This document shows positions 1-7,719 of a stretch of 64,000 nt of DNA, piece by piece (the first letter of the stretch is position 1; each line of letters begins with the position of its first letter). Origin of the DNA: an uncultured Eubacterium sp. (GTDB taxonomy: Bacteria > Bacillota > Clostridia > Lachnospirales > Lachnospiraceae); NCBI GenBank assembly GCA_910589595.1, contig CAJUTM010000013.1:14538-78537 (forward strand), given 5' to 3'. The notes under the pieces are model-generated. The model saw only the letters and a list, made by a program, of their open reading frames with translations, was not told the origin of the DNA and did no database searches. The translations under genes were made by a program, and so were the position numbers.

Positions 1-621
1 ATCCATATTGGTAGCCATATATGCAGACAGGTATCCTCTGTCAAACTGCATACCTTCTACCATGTCCAGCTCTGTCATCATCGTCTTTGATTCTTCAATC
101 GTAATGACGCCGTCGTTGGCAACCTTTTCCATCGCGTCGGCAATCATCTCGCCAACCTGCTCATCACCGGCAGAAATAGCAGCCACTTTGGCAATCTGCT
201 CTTTTCCTGTCAGGGTGGAGCTCATTGCCTGAATTGATTCAACGGCAACTTCTGTCGCTTTCTTCATACCTTTACGGAGAATAATCGGGTTTGCTCCGGC
301 AGCAAGGTTTTTCATGCCCTCGTTTATCATTGACTGCGCGAGAACCGTCGCCGTCGTCGTACCGTCGCCGGCAACATCATTTGTCTTTGTAGCAACTTCT
401 TTCACAAGCTGCGCGCCCATGTTTTCAAATGCATCTTCTAATTCAATCTCTTTGGCAATTGTCACGCCGTCGTTTGTAATCAATGGTGCGCCAAATGACT
501 TATCAAGAACTACATTTCTTCCCTTTGGCCCTAACGTAACGCGTACGGTATCGGATAATTTATTTACACCTGCTTCCAGTGCAGCTCTGGCCTCTGCCCC
601 AAACTTAATCTCTTTCGCCAT
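1..621 (-). CDS. groEL: Chaperonin GroEL, 5' part only (gene runs off the window)
   Basis: The N-terminal 207 residues of the 60 kDa chaperonin that folds proteins in an ATP-driven double ring with GroES in the cytoplasm. The sequence opens with MAKEIKFG, has the GPKGRNVVLDK segment near residue 31-41 and the ATPase motif DGTTTAT at 86-92, including the Asp (residue 86) needed for hydrolysis in this family. The start is fixed by a strong AGGAGG a few bases upstream. It lies 20 bases behind groES and is transcribed with it from the CIRCE-controlled promoter. The rest of the apical domain and the C-terminus lie outside the window; no defect is seen in the visible part. Confidence 0.98.
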   Translation of the reverse strand, partial: MAKEIKFGAEARAALEAGVNKLSDTVRVTLGPKGRNVVLDKSFGAPLITNDGVTIAKEIELEDAFENMGAQLVKEVATKTNDVAGDGTTTATVLAQSMINEGMKNLAAGANPIILRKGMKKATEVAVESIQAMSSTLTGKEQIAKVAAISAGDEQVGEMIADAMEKVANDGVITIEESKTMMTELDMVEGMQFDRGYLSAYMATNMD

Positions 622-641
622 AATTCTCTAACCTCCTAATA

Positions 642-926
642 TTATTCAACGATTGCTAAAATATCATTTTGACGGACAATCACATATTCGTCACCATCTA
701 ATTTCACATCAGTTCCTGCATATTTGGAATAAATAACTTTATCGCCCTCTTTTACTTCCATCTTTACTTCTTTTCCATCTACCATTCCTCCGGGGCCGAC
801 AGCAACGATTTCAGCCTGCTGTGGTTTCTCCTGCGCCTGTCCCGGCAACACAATACCGGATTTCGTTGTCTCTTCCGCATCTAACTGTTTCAATACAACT
901 CTGTCACCTAAAGGTACTAATTTCAT
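642..926 (-). CDS. groES: Co-chaperonin GroES
   Basis: 94-residue co-chaperonin that caps the GroEL ring. It has the usual N-terminus (MKLVPLGDRVVLK), the mobile-loop region with TTKSGIVLPG, and the C-terminal VIVRQNDILAIVE. An upstream in-frame ATG would add five residues, but it lies inside the Shine-Dalgarno sequence (GGAGGAAAG), so the start at 926 is preferred. First gene of groES-groEL; the leader carries a perfect CIRCE element, so the operon should be repressed by HrcA and induced by heat. Confidence 0.97.
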   Translation of the reverse strand: MKLVPLGDRVVLKQLDAEETTKSGIVLPGQAQEKPQQAEIVAVGPGGMVDGKEVKMEVKEGDKVIYSKYAGTDVKLDGDEYVIVRQNDILAIVE

Positions 927-954
927 TCTACTTTCCTCCATTTCCTTTTTCTTG

Positions 955-981
955 TTAGCACTCTTTCTGATTGAGTGCTAA
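955..981 (-). promoter_or_regulatory. CIRCE operator (HrcA binding site)
   Basis: Perfect inverted repeat TTAGCACTC-N9-GAGTGCTAA, identical to the consensus CIRCE element bound by the heat-shock repressor HrcA. It lies in the transcribed leader, just downstream of the -10 box of the groES promoter and 29 bases before the groES start. Confidence 0.97.
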
Positions 982-993
982 ATGATTATCCTA

Positions 994-1022
994 ATAATAT
1001 GCCTTTTATAGAAGAAATGCAA
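994..1022 (-). promoter_or_regulatory. Sigma-A promoter of groES-groEL
   Basis: On the minus strand, -35 TTGCAT (1017-1022) and -10 TATTAT (994-999) separated by exactly 17 bases. The predicted start of transcription near 987 puts CIRCE at the very 5' end of the mRNA, the usual arrangement. Confidence 0.85.
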
Positions 1023-1250
1023 CAGCAATTCCCTAACCAATTTCCACTATTATCCATTATATGCTCTTTTTATCTCAATTATACTCTTTTTTTCTTATAT
1101 TTTTAACTTATTTTCATTTTTTTATATGATATGTTATGATACCAAGTGAAAAGGTAAAATGCCGTTTATGCTTGCATGATAAATAAGTTTTTTCGAACTT
1201 ATCCGGCTTGTAAACTTGAGACCCGCAAAACATAAGAAAGGAAGTTCTAT

Positions 1251-1979
1251 ATGAAAGAAGTTTTATACGATATTCCCGTAAACGATATTTTTGATAACCC
1301 CTGTGAATGCGTCATCTGCGCCATGAAGAAAAAGCTGGATGACGACGAAGTTGCCTTTGCCATGGGGCCAAGCTATATGGAAGATGACATCCGGCTTACT
1401 ACTGACGAAATTGGATTTTGCGCCCACCACATAAAAATGATGTACCATTTTGAAAACCGCCTTGGTCTGGGACTGATTCTACAATCTCATATGAACAAAA
1501 CGATACAGAACATAGAAAAGTTACAGAAAAAGGGACGTACTTCCGGCGGCAGGCTCTTCTCGAAAAATACCGCTTCCGCCCTGTATCAGTATACCGAAGA
1601 ACAGACGCGCTCCTGTTTTCTCTGCAACCGCATAAAAAATATTTTCAAACGCTATCTTATCACTACCTTTTATCTCTATGATAAAGATGACAACTTCCGG
1701 AAAAAATTCAGAAACTGTCAGGGCTTCTGTGTAGAGCATTATGGGCTTCTGTATGAAATGGCGCCAAGTTACTTATCCCATTCCGTTCTGGAAGACTTTA
1801 CTGCGGATTTAAATAAAATCTTTCTCGATAATTTTAAACGTATGCAGGAAGAGGTCTCATGGTTCGTAGACAAATTTGATTACCGCAACGCAGACAAACC
1901 GTGGGGAACATCAAAAGATGCATTGCAAAGAGCATTAACAAAAACAAACGGGGTTGTTTCCATCGAAACTGAAACTTAA
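1251..1979 (+). CDS. DUF6062-like protein with duplicated Cys/His motif
   Basis: 242-residue protein, probably cytoplasmic (no signal peptide or membrane segment). It contains the same pattern twice: CVIC near residue 21 followed by GFCAHH near 55, and CFLC near 124 followed by GFCVEH near 161, so it looks like an internal duplication of a metal-binding-like unit. It resembles the DUF6062 family of Clostridia, whose function is unknown. One of the few plus-strand genes here, monocistronic, with an AAAGGAAG ribosome site. Its mRNA would have a long leader containing a small hairpin (ATAAGTT/AACTTAT near 1180-1201). The family name is from memory; the motif duplication is seen directly. Confidence 0.7.
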   Translation: MKEVLYDIPVNDIFDNPCECVICAMKKKLDDDEVAFAMGPSYMEDDIRLTTDEIGFCAHHIKMMYHFENRLGLGLILQSHMNKTIQNIEKLQKKGRTSGGRLFSKNTASALYQYTEEQTRSCFLCNRIKNIFKRYLITTFYLYDKDDNFRKKFRNCQGFCVEHYGLLYEMAPSYLSHSVLEDFTADLNKIFLDNFKRMQEEVSWFVDKFDYRNADKPWGTSKDALQRALTKTNGVVSIETET

Positions 1980-2027
1980 CATCTCACTAATTTCAAAACA
2001 CACTTCTAAATAGTAAATAGAAAATAA

Positions 2028-2061
2028 CCCAATGGAACAAATTCAAATCCGTTCCATTGGG
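2028..2061. terminator. Hairpin between convergent genes
   Basis: Perfect 11-bp inverted repeat CCCAATGGAAC / GTTCCATTGGG with a 12-base loop, midway between the ends of two convergent genes. The T-tract is weak on both sides, so it is a probable bidirectional terminator rather than a certain one. Confidence 0.65.
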
Positions 2062-2091
2062 CCTAAAGCACATTTTCCCATAACTTTTCTT

Positions 2092-2919
2092 TTATAATTT
2101 TTCTTTCAACTCAAATGCTTTATCTTTGATTCTCTTTTGTGCGTCACGTGCTACCAAAACTCTTGAAACATAACGTTTGGCAACATCTGTATTTCCAATT
2201 CTTCTTGCCAACTCAGCAAGCAAATACATCATCGTATATTGGTCCATTCCACACATCGGAAAATCTTCCTTATCAAATGCTGCCTCAAATCCTTCAAAAG
2301 CTTTCGTCAGCAATTCCTTTTCTTCTTTCTGAAGAGCCTCGACTTCTTCTTTCTTATGCTCGCCCTGCTGCAACATTTCAGCCTTACCACGGAGAAGCCA
2401 TGCCATCTTCAGACAGGTATATGCTTTCTCACTGTTCTTTCCGTTTTTAACAACGGTATTGAGCAGCGCCATCTTGTGCCGCATGATTGCATCATCATAT
2501 GTATATATGTTGCCGCTCCCCTGCTGATATTTAAACGTAGAAGAAATCTTTTCGGTTATACTCTTTGCCTGACTTGCCATAACAAAATTGAAGTAGCGAT
2601 TCAATGCGGCATAACCACATTTTGGGCACAAAATAGCATCATATTTCAACGAATCAACGCCTACATACTTTGGCCGCAAATCAGAATCTGCCCCTGACAA
2701 GTGTACCTTGCCGGTACGAACCATTTTACTTTTAAATTCATAATCACATACAGGGCATGTATATGATTTATCAAAAAGCAAATCTTCCTCCGTCGTCTCC
2801 GGTTTCTTTTCCTGTTGGGAAGCGGCTGCGCCTTTCCCCTTTTCATTTTCTTGAAATACATCCACTTTTTCTACATCTTTGAAGCCCAGACTCTCCAGGC
2901 CGGAAAAAATATTACCCAT
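2092..2919 (-). CDS. DUF2225 family protein, zinc ribbon plus helical repeats
   Basis: 275-residue cytoplasmic protein. After a charged linker it has a zinc-ribbon-like pair, CPVC near residue 55 and CPKCGY near 98, then an all-helical C-terminal region that looks like TPR-type repeats (Tyr/Ala-spaced helices from about 115 to the end). This is the layout of DUF2225 proteins, common in Clostridia and of unknown role. It lies 23 bases downstream of glnS on the same strand and is probably cotranscribed with it. No defects seen. Confidence 0.75.
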   Translation of the reverse strand: MGNIFSGLESLGFKDVEKVDVFQENEKGKGAAASQQEKKPETTEEDLLFDKSYTCPVCDYEFKSKMVRTGKVHLSGADSDLRPKYVGVDSLKYDAILCPKCGYAALNRYFNFVMASQAKSITEKISSTFKYQQGSGNIYTYDDAIMRHKMALLNTVVKNGKNSEKAYTCLKMAWLLRGKAEMLQQGEHKKEEVEALQKEEKELLTKAFEGFEAAFDKEDFPMCGMDQYTMMYLLAELARRIGNTDVAKRYVSRVLVARDAQKRIKDKAFELKEKL

Positions 2920-2942
2920 TGCAATTCTCCATTTCTTTTTTA

Positions 2943-4613
2943 CTATTTATTCGGACGATAGGAACTCTTCAGTGAAACGATACGATTAAATACCTGATGC
3001 TCCTTTGTCGTATCCTTTGTATCTACACAAAAGAAGCCCGTGCGCATAAATTGGAACTTATCACCCGGTTGTGCCTCTGCTAATGCAGGTTCCACATAAC
3101 ACTTCTTTCGTATTGTCAATGAATCAGGATTCACATTTATCGTACCATCTTCATTATATACCCCTTTCTCTTCATCGACAATATTTTCATAAAGCCTGAC
3201 CTCCGCTGTCGCCGCCGTAGGCGCTGCGACCCAGTGAATCGTACCTTTGACTTTGCGTCCATTAAATCCGGAACCGCTTTTTGTCTCCGGGTCATAGGTA
3301 CAATGAACAACTGTCACGTTACCGTCATCATCTGTCTCATATCCTACACACTTGACAAAATAAGCGCTCATCAACCGCACTTCGTTATCTGGGAAAAGAC
3401 GAAAATACTTTCTTGGCGGCTCGATTTTAAAGTCCTCGCGCTCAATATACAGCTCTCTGCAAAAAGGAACTTTTCGAGTACCTAATTCAGGGTTTTCCTG
3501 ATTGTTTGGTACATCTAAATATTCCACTTTATCCTCGTCATAATTATCAATCACCAGTTTAAGAGGCTCCAGAACAGCCATCATGCGGGAACGGCTCATT
3601 TTTAAATCTTCCCTGATACAATACTCAAGCATGGCGTAATCAACAGAACTGTTTGATTTGGATACCCCGCACAACTCCATAAACCGGCGAATCGAAGAAG
3701 CCGTATAACCGCGGCGGCGAAGCGCCGTAATCGTAACCAGTCGGGGATCATCCCAACCGTCCACGATACCGTCTTCCACTAATTTCTTAATATAGCGCTT
3801 TCCGGTAACTACATTCGTCAAATACATTTTCGCAAACTCAATCTGACGCGGAGGAACCTCAAATTCACATTCCCTTACTACCCAATCATATAATGGGCGA
3901 TGATCTTCAAATTCCAAAGTACATATGGAATGAGTAATCCCCTCAACTGCATCTTCAATCGGATGCGCAAAATCGTACATAGGATAAATACACCATTTAT
4001 CTCCCGTATTATGATGATATAAATGCGCTACCCGATATATGATGGGATCACGCATGTTTATATTCGGAGAAGACATATCTATTTTGGCACGAAGCACACG
4101 GGAACCATCCTCATACTTCCCCTCTTTCATCTCCTCAAACAACTTCAGATTTTCCTCGACGGAGCGTTCACGGTAGGGACTATTTTTCCCCGGCTCTTTC
4201 AATGTGCCACGGTATTCACGTATCTCCTCCGGTGTCAAGTCACATACAAATGCTTTTCCTTTTCGAATAAGTTTTACGGCGCATTCATACATCGTATCGA
4301 AATAGTCTGACGCAAAATAGACCGGCGGTTCTTCTCCACAAATCCAAGTAACATCATCTTTAATCGAAGTAACAAACTCTTCCTTTTCTTTCTGCGGATT
4401 CGTATCGTCAAAACGAAGATTAAAAGTGCCCTTATATTCTTTTGCCAACCCCTGATTCAAGAGAATGGATTTTGCGTGACCGATGTGCAGATAACCGTTT
4501 GGCTCGGGCGGAAACCGTGTCACCACCTGCTCATATACTCCGTTCTGCAAATCATTATCTATCTCATTCTGAATAAAATTCCTGCTGTTCACTCCTTCAT
4601 TCATTTCTGACAT
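2943..4613 (-). CDS. glnS: Glutaminyl-tRNA synthetase
   Basis: 556-residue class I synthetase that charges tRNA-Gln directly. The HIGH signature is present (PPEPNGYLHIGHAKS, HIGH at 43-46), as are the family block GWDDPR and RRRGYTASSIRRF after residue 285 and the C-terminal beta-barrel anticodon domain from about 345. The place where the KMSKS-type loop belongs (VMSKRKL in the Escherichia coli enzyme) reads VVTGKRY (268-274), a divergent version. Many Firmicutes lack this enzyme and use transamidation. The start follows GGAGTTGTTAGT. Probably cotranscribed with the downstream DUF2225 gene. Confidence 0.96.
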   Translation of the reverse strand: MSEMNEGVNSRNFIQNEIDNDLQNGVYEQVVTRFPPEPNGYLHIGHAKSILLNQGLAKEYKGTFNLRFDDTNPQKEKEEFVTSIKDDVTWICGEEPPVYFASDYFDTMYECAVKLIRKGKAFVCDLTPEEIREYRGTLKEPGKNSPYRERSVEENLKLFEEMKEGKYEDGSRVLRAKIDMSSPNINMRDPIIYRVAHLYHHNTGDKWCIYPMYDFAHPIEDAVEGITHSICTLEFEDHRPLYDWVVRECEFEVPPRQIEFAKMYLTNVVTGKRYIKKLVEDGIVDGWDDPRLVTITALRRRGYTASSIRRFMELCGVSKSNSSVDYAMLEYCIREDLKMSRSRMMAVLEPLKLVIDNYDEDKVEYLDVPNNQENPELGTRKVPFCRELYIEREDFKIEPPRKYFRLFPDNEVRLMSAYFVKCVGYETDDDGNVTVVHCTYDPETKSGSGFNGRKVKGTIHWVAAPTAATAEVRLYENIVDEEKGVYNEDGTINVNPDSLTIRKKCYVEPALAEAQPGDKFQFMRTGFFCVDTKDTTKEHQVFNRIVSLKSSYRPNK

Positions 4614-4645
4614 ACTAACAACTCCTTTTTCACATATCTGTTTCT

Positions 4646-4674
4646 ATCATACCACAAAGTAGAAAGTATGAAAA
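4646..4674 (-). promoter_or_regulatory. Possible promoter of glnS
   Basis: Minus strand -10 TATGAT (4646-4651) with a weaker -35 TTTTCA (4669-4674) and a 17-base spacer, about 33 bases before the glnS start. The spacing is good but the -35 is poor. Confidence 0.45.
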
Positions 4675-4726
4675 GAGCGATTTTATAAAAAGATTATGTA
4701 TGTCGATTGTTTACTTTTTCATAAGT

Positions 4727-4760
4727 GAAAAGGGCAGAGCCTGACATACAGGCGCTGCCG
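4727..4760 (-). terminator. Terminator of the esterase gene
   Basis: Stem GGCAG(C)GCCTG with CAGGC(T)CTGCC around a 5-base loop (4733-4759), followed on the minus strand by CTTTTC. It sits just beyond the stop of the esterase gene and before the glnS promoter. Confidence 0.7.
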
Positions 4761-4776
4761 CTTATGCAAAAAATAA

Positions 4777-6099
4777 CTATTTAAAAATCCTTTTCAGAAA
4801 ATTGTATAGTCCATGCTGGTAAACTGCAGGTTCATGGCCACCGCCGCCTTTGTTCTTGGAATCGCCTCCCATCGTCTCATAGTAAAAGTGCGGTACTTTG
4901 TTTTTTTGCAGGGCATTAGCATAACGCTTCGGCTCTGTCTTAACAATATCATCTTTTGGTCCTGCTGCAATGAGAACAAGAGTGTTGTCCATAAATTCTG
5001 GCTTCAGTGTAAAGGTATCTTCAGTAAAGAAGCCTTCTTCCGTCACTCCGTAATTTGTATATTTGAAAATGCCAAACGCCGGACAGAAGCCACCGATATA
5101 ACCAAACTGCTCCTGCCTCATAAAACCAATCTGCAAACTGACACGTCCTCCCATGGAAAAACCGCAAATCGCCGTGTTTTCACGTCCAGTCAGAGTCGAA
5201 TAATTTTCATTTATATACGGCATCAAACACTGTGTAAGGTCGTTAATGAAATTATTATAGGCGGCGTAGTGCTGCAAGTTAAAGCCCTCGCCTTTTCCCT
5301 CCTCATTGGCACAGGCATTCGGAAATACTACAATCATCTCTTTAGCATCGCCGTTGGCGATGGCATTCCAAATGACACGATGCGTACCGTCGCCATATAG
5401 TGAAGTTTCATTTCCAAAAATTCCATGCTGCATATATACGACCGGATACTTCTTCTCTGTCGTATATCCCTTTGGCAGCACAACTTTTGCCTTTCTCGCT
5501 ACGGACTTACCTTCCACAATAACCGTCGAGTCATAAGTAATGTCAACTACTTTCCCCTCATTTTCCGACTTTGTCGAGCGATACCCAACCGGAACTGCCA
5601 TCTCCAGATTTTCTGGAAACGGCGTCGCTGTGGCTTTCTGCGTCGGCGTCGCTGTCGCAGTGGCCGTTGCCGTAGGTGTCGGCGTTGCGGTTGGCGTTGC
5701 CGTTGCTGTGTCATTGGCAGGCGGCGTTGCCGTTGGCGTAGATTGATTTTTATCTGTTGTCTTTTCTTTTATGATAACGGTTACTTTACCTACCTTTTTC
5801 GTCTTTTTCCTGTATTTCTCTTTCACGGTAATCGTTGCCTTTCCAACCTTTTTCGCCTTTACCATACCGGTCTTTGAGACGGTCGCTTTCTTTTTAGCGG
5901 AAGAAACAAACGTATATTTCGCTTTCTTCTTTTTTCCCTTTATGGAAATCTTTTTCTTCTGTCCAACCTTTAAAGTCATCTTTTTCGTTTTCAGTTTTGC
6001 TTTTCCTGCTGCTTCCATTGGTATTGACAATGCGGAACAGACTAACCCGAATGCCAATAACAGACTCACAACTTTTTTATTTGCTGCTGTGTTCATCAC
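4777..6099 (-). CDS. Secreted esterase with N-terminal Ig-like domain
   Basis: 440 residues. A signal peptide (about 1-31, ending SIPMEAAG) is followed by a very Lys-rich bacterial Ig-like (BIG2-type) domain (35-113), a Thr/Pro/Ala linker (about 119-162) and an alpha/beta-hydrolase of the feruloyl esterase/CE1 (esterase D) type. The nucleophile is Ser315 in GFSMGG, with likely Asp383 or Asp384 (AGPKDD) and His422 (GGGHEP) completing the triad; QHG near 224 would supply the oxyanion hole. It probably acts outside the cell, removing acyl or feruloyl groups from plant polysaccharide. The basic Ig domain suggests binding to the anionic wall. Monocistronic. Substrate cannot be read from the sequence. 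Confidence 0.85.
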   Translation of the reverse strand: MMNTAANKKVVSLLLAFGLVCSALSIPMEAAGKAKLKTKKMTLKVGQKKKISIKGKKKKAKYTFVSSAKKKATVSKTGMVKAKKVGKATITVKEKYRKKTKKVGKVTVIIKEKTTDKNQSTPTATPPANDTATATPTATPTPTATATATATPTQKATATPFPENLEMAVPVGYRSTKSENEGKVVDITYDSTVIVEGKSVARKAKVVLPKGYTTEKKYPVVYMQHGIFGNETSLYGDGTHRVIWNAIANGDAKEMIVVFPNACANEEGKGEGFNLQHYAAYNNFINDLTQCLMPYINENYSTLTGRENTAICGFSMGGRVSLQIGFMRQEQFGYIGGFCPAFGIFKYTNYGVTEEGFFTEDTFTLKPEFMDNTLVLIAAGPKDDIVKTEPKRYANALQKNKVPHFYYETMGGDSKNKGGGGHEPAVYQHGLYNFLKRIFK

Positions 6100-6251
6100 C
6101 GATTCCTCCTACATATATTTTTTCACTTATCATTTATAAGTTTACTTAACAAAATCATAAAGGGAAGCGGCGGATTTAGCAACCGGAAATTTTATGAACA
6201 GCAAACGGCAGGAACTCTGCCTGTGATTCTCAGGGACGGTTTGTTGGTTCC

Positions 6252-6857
6252 TTACAACTCTTCTGCCTTATATACAGCATATCCCTCATAATAGTAGCTA
6301 TAATCAATGCCTTTCATGTATATTTCCCTATCGTCAATCTTATCGGTCAATGCCTGCTTTAAAATATGTTTTATTTCAATATCCTTTACCGGACTTCTTT
6401 CCATTGCCAGTAAATAATCATCTTTATCCACTAAACTCCAATTAACTACAAGGTTTAGCTCCTTTTTTAATATTATGTCCAGCCATATTCTTGTACTGCG
6501 GCCATTACCTTCACGAAATGGATGCACAATATTCATTTCCACATACTTTTCTACAATCTCATCAAAGGTCGATTGCGGCATTTTTTCCACATTTTCTATC
6601 GCCGCCTGCAAATAAATAACCGGAGCAAATCTGAAATTTCCCTTTGCCATATTAACATCCCTTACTTTTTCGGCAAAATCATATATCGGTTCAAATAAAT
6701 ACTTGTGGATGGCGGCAAGCATACGGAAAGTTCCTGCTTCGTATTCGTTTAAATAGCTGCTTTCAAATAATTCAACAGCCCTTTTCTTACTTATTTTTTC
6801 TTCCATTCGCGCCAATTCAGCAGAATCATGGATACCAAGTCTATTTTTCAATACCAT
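6252..6857 (-). CDS. Fic family AMP-transferase, class III (self-inhibited)
   Basis: 201-residue Fic-domain protein that would transfer AMP from ATP to a hydroxyl side chain of a target protein. The catalytic motif HPFREGNGR is complete at 112-120, and the flap that positions the target is at about 72-80 (KGNFRFAP). The C-terminal tail has S187-YYY-E191-G192, which fits the inhibitory (S/T)xxxE(G/N) motif of stand-alone class III Fic proteins such as Neisseria meningitidis NmFic; its Glu would block productive ATP binding. No antitoxin gene lies next to it, as expected for this class. Targets of characterised members include DNA gyrase; the target here is unknown. Confidence 0.88.
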   Translation of the reverse strand: MVLKNRLGIHDSAELARMEEKISKKRAVELFESSYLNEYEAGTFRMLAAIHKYLFEPIYDFAEKVRDVNMAKGNFRFAPVIYLQAAIENVEKMPQSTFDEIVEKYVEMNIVHPFREGNGRSTRIWLDIILKKELNLVVNWSLVDKDDYLLAMERSPVKDIEIKHILKQALTDKIDDREIYMKGIDYSYYYEGYAVYKAEEL

Positions 6858-6906
6858 AAAAATTCCTTTCCAAAATCACTCAATTCAACACTCTATTTTA
6901 AAAATT

Positions 6907-6935
6907 ATTATATCATTCATTTTTCCTTTTTACAA
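6907..6935 (-). promoter_or_regulatory. Promoter of the Fic gene
   Basis: Minus strand -35 TTGTAA (6930-6935), 17-base spacer, -10 TATAAT (6907-6912), 50 bases upstream of the start codon, which is preceded by AAAGGAAT. Confidence 0.7.
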
Positions 6936-6984
6936 ACATAGCTTTTGATTTGTTCGCAAACCATTTAGTCCGCAAAAAAGGAAA

Positions 6985-7035
6985 AAATGGCAAAAACCAA
7001 GCCCGCAAAGTCCTTTCACAGACTTTACGGGCTTG
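6985..7035 (-). terminator. Terminator of the first SleB-like hydrolase
   Basis: Stem CAAGCCCG/CGGGCTTG continuing as AAAGTC/GACTTT with one mismatch (6998-7035), followed on the minus strand by GGTTTTTGCC and a further T-run. It lies 20 bases after the stop codon of the cell wall hydrolase. Confidence 0.85.
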
Positions 7036-7055
7036 TCATTCCCTATCTTTATCTT

Positions 7056-7544
7056 TTATTTAAAATCATGTCCGCTGATTCGTAATTTGGCTCTGCTTAA
7101 TCGCTGGCTGAAAAAGTGGTATTTTCTCATATTAATCTCTTTTCCCTTATATGTGACGGTTGTCTCACCCTCCAAAGCAACCTTTGCCGCTTTCAGACAT
7201 TTTGCTCTGGCGCCGGACTCGTATTTGCCTGCACTGTAATACTTCATTTCTCTCTTCCACTTTCCGGTGCGAACCGGTGTGAACTGGTTTCTCTGTTTTA
7301 ATACTTTCTCAATCGAATTTGGAAAACTGCCGGACTTCTTACGGTTCATGACTACGATACCAACTGCTTCCTTACCGGCACGGCTCTGATTTCCTGCCTC
7401 GCAGTAAATAATAGCCGCCATCATCCTCAGTTCCTTTTTTGTATAACTTTTCTTTTCAGCAGCCTGTGAAGGTGTTGCCCCGAACATTACTCCCGCCAGA
7501 ACAAGAACCGCCATCATTCGTACTACTAAAGTTTTCAAACACAT
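7056..7544 (-). CDS. Secreted SleB/CwlJ-type cell wall hydrolase (first copy)
   Basis: 162 residues with a signal peptide (about 1-29, ending SQAAE) and one Hydrolase_2 (SleB-type) domain. The conserved start of the domain, AAIIYCEAGNQ with the likely catalytic Glu49, and the block VVMNRKKSGSFPNSI are present. Family members cleave peptidoglycan, either cortex in spores or wall in growing cells. The start is set by AAGGAG 8 bases upstream. Its leader contains a WalR-type box, so wall turnover in growing cells is the better guess than germination. Distinct in sequence from the second copy at 10098. Confidence 0.85.
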   Translation of the reverse strand: MCLKTLVVRMMAVLVLAGVMFGATPSQAAEKKSYTKKELRMMAAIIYCEAGNQSRAGKEAVGIVVMNRKKSGSFPNSIEKVLKQRNQFTPVRTGKWKREMKYYSAGKYESGARAKCLKAAKVALEGETTVTYKGKEINMRKYHFFSQRLSRAKLRISGHDFK

Positions 7545-7592
7545 GTTTACAACTCCTTATTTTTTAATAGTTACAAATTTGTTATCGCTTTT

Positions 7593-7609
7593 GTAACATT
7601 TATGTAACA
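7593..7609 (-). promoter_or_regulatory. WalR (YycF)-type box upstream of the first hydrolase
   Basis: TGTTAC-N5-TGTTAC on the minus strand. It fits the WalR consensus TGTWAH-N5-TGTWAH exactly. It lies about 50 bases before the hydrolase start and about 24 bases before a possible -10 (TATTAA at 7564-7569), the place of an activator site. Two further TGTTAC-like words flank it. Confidence 0.6.
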
Positions 7610-7649
7610 ATTGTAACATAAAACACACAAAAATCAACCCCAAATACAA

Positions 7650-7686
7650 AAAAATCGCTTTCCAAGTGTTGGAAATAGCGATTTTT
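7650..7686. terminator. Terminator after hisA
   Basis: Stem AAAAATCGCT/AGCGATTTTT (7650-7659 with 7677-7686) extended inside by TTCC/GGAA. It has A/T-rich flanks on both sides, so it can work in both directions; on the minus strand it ends the thrC-hisA transcript. Confidence 0.85.
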
Positions 7687-7719
7687 CGTTATTTTTAAAA
7701 TTTAATTTTTTTATTTTAT

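Noticed and set aside
5540..5746. Repetitive Gly/Ala/Val frame on the plus strand
   Set aside because: It is the antisense of the Thr/Pro/Ala linker of the secreted esterase; the repetition comes from the linker codons.
6180..6251. Terminator after the Fic gene
   Set aside because: Only a 5-bp stem (GGCAG/CTGCC) without a T-run is visible, so it is not listed.
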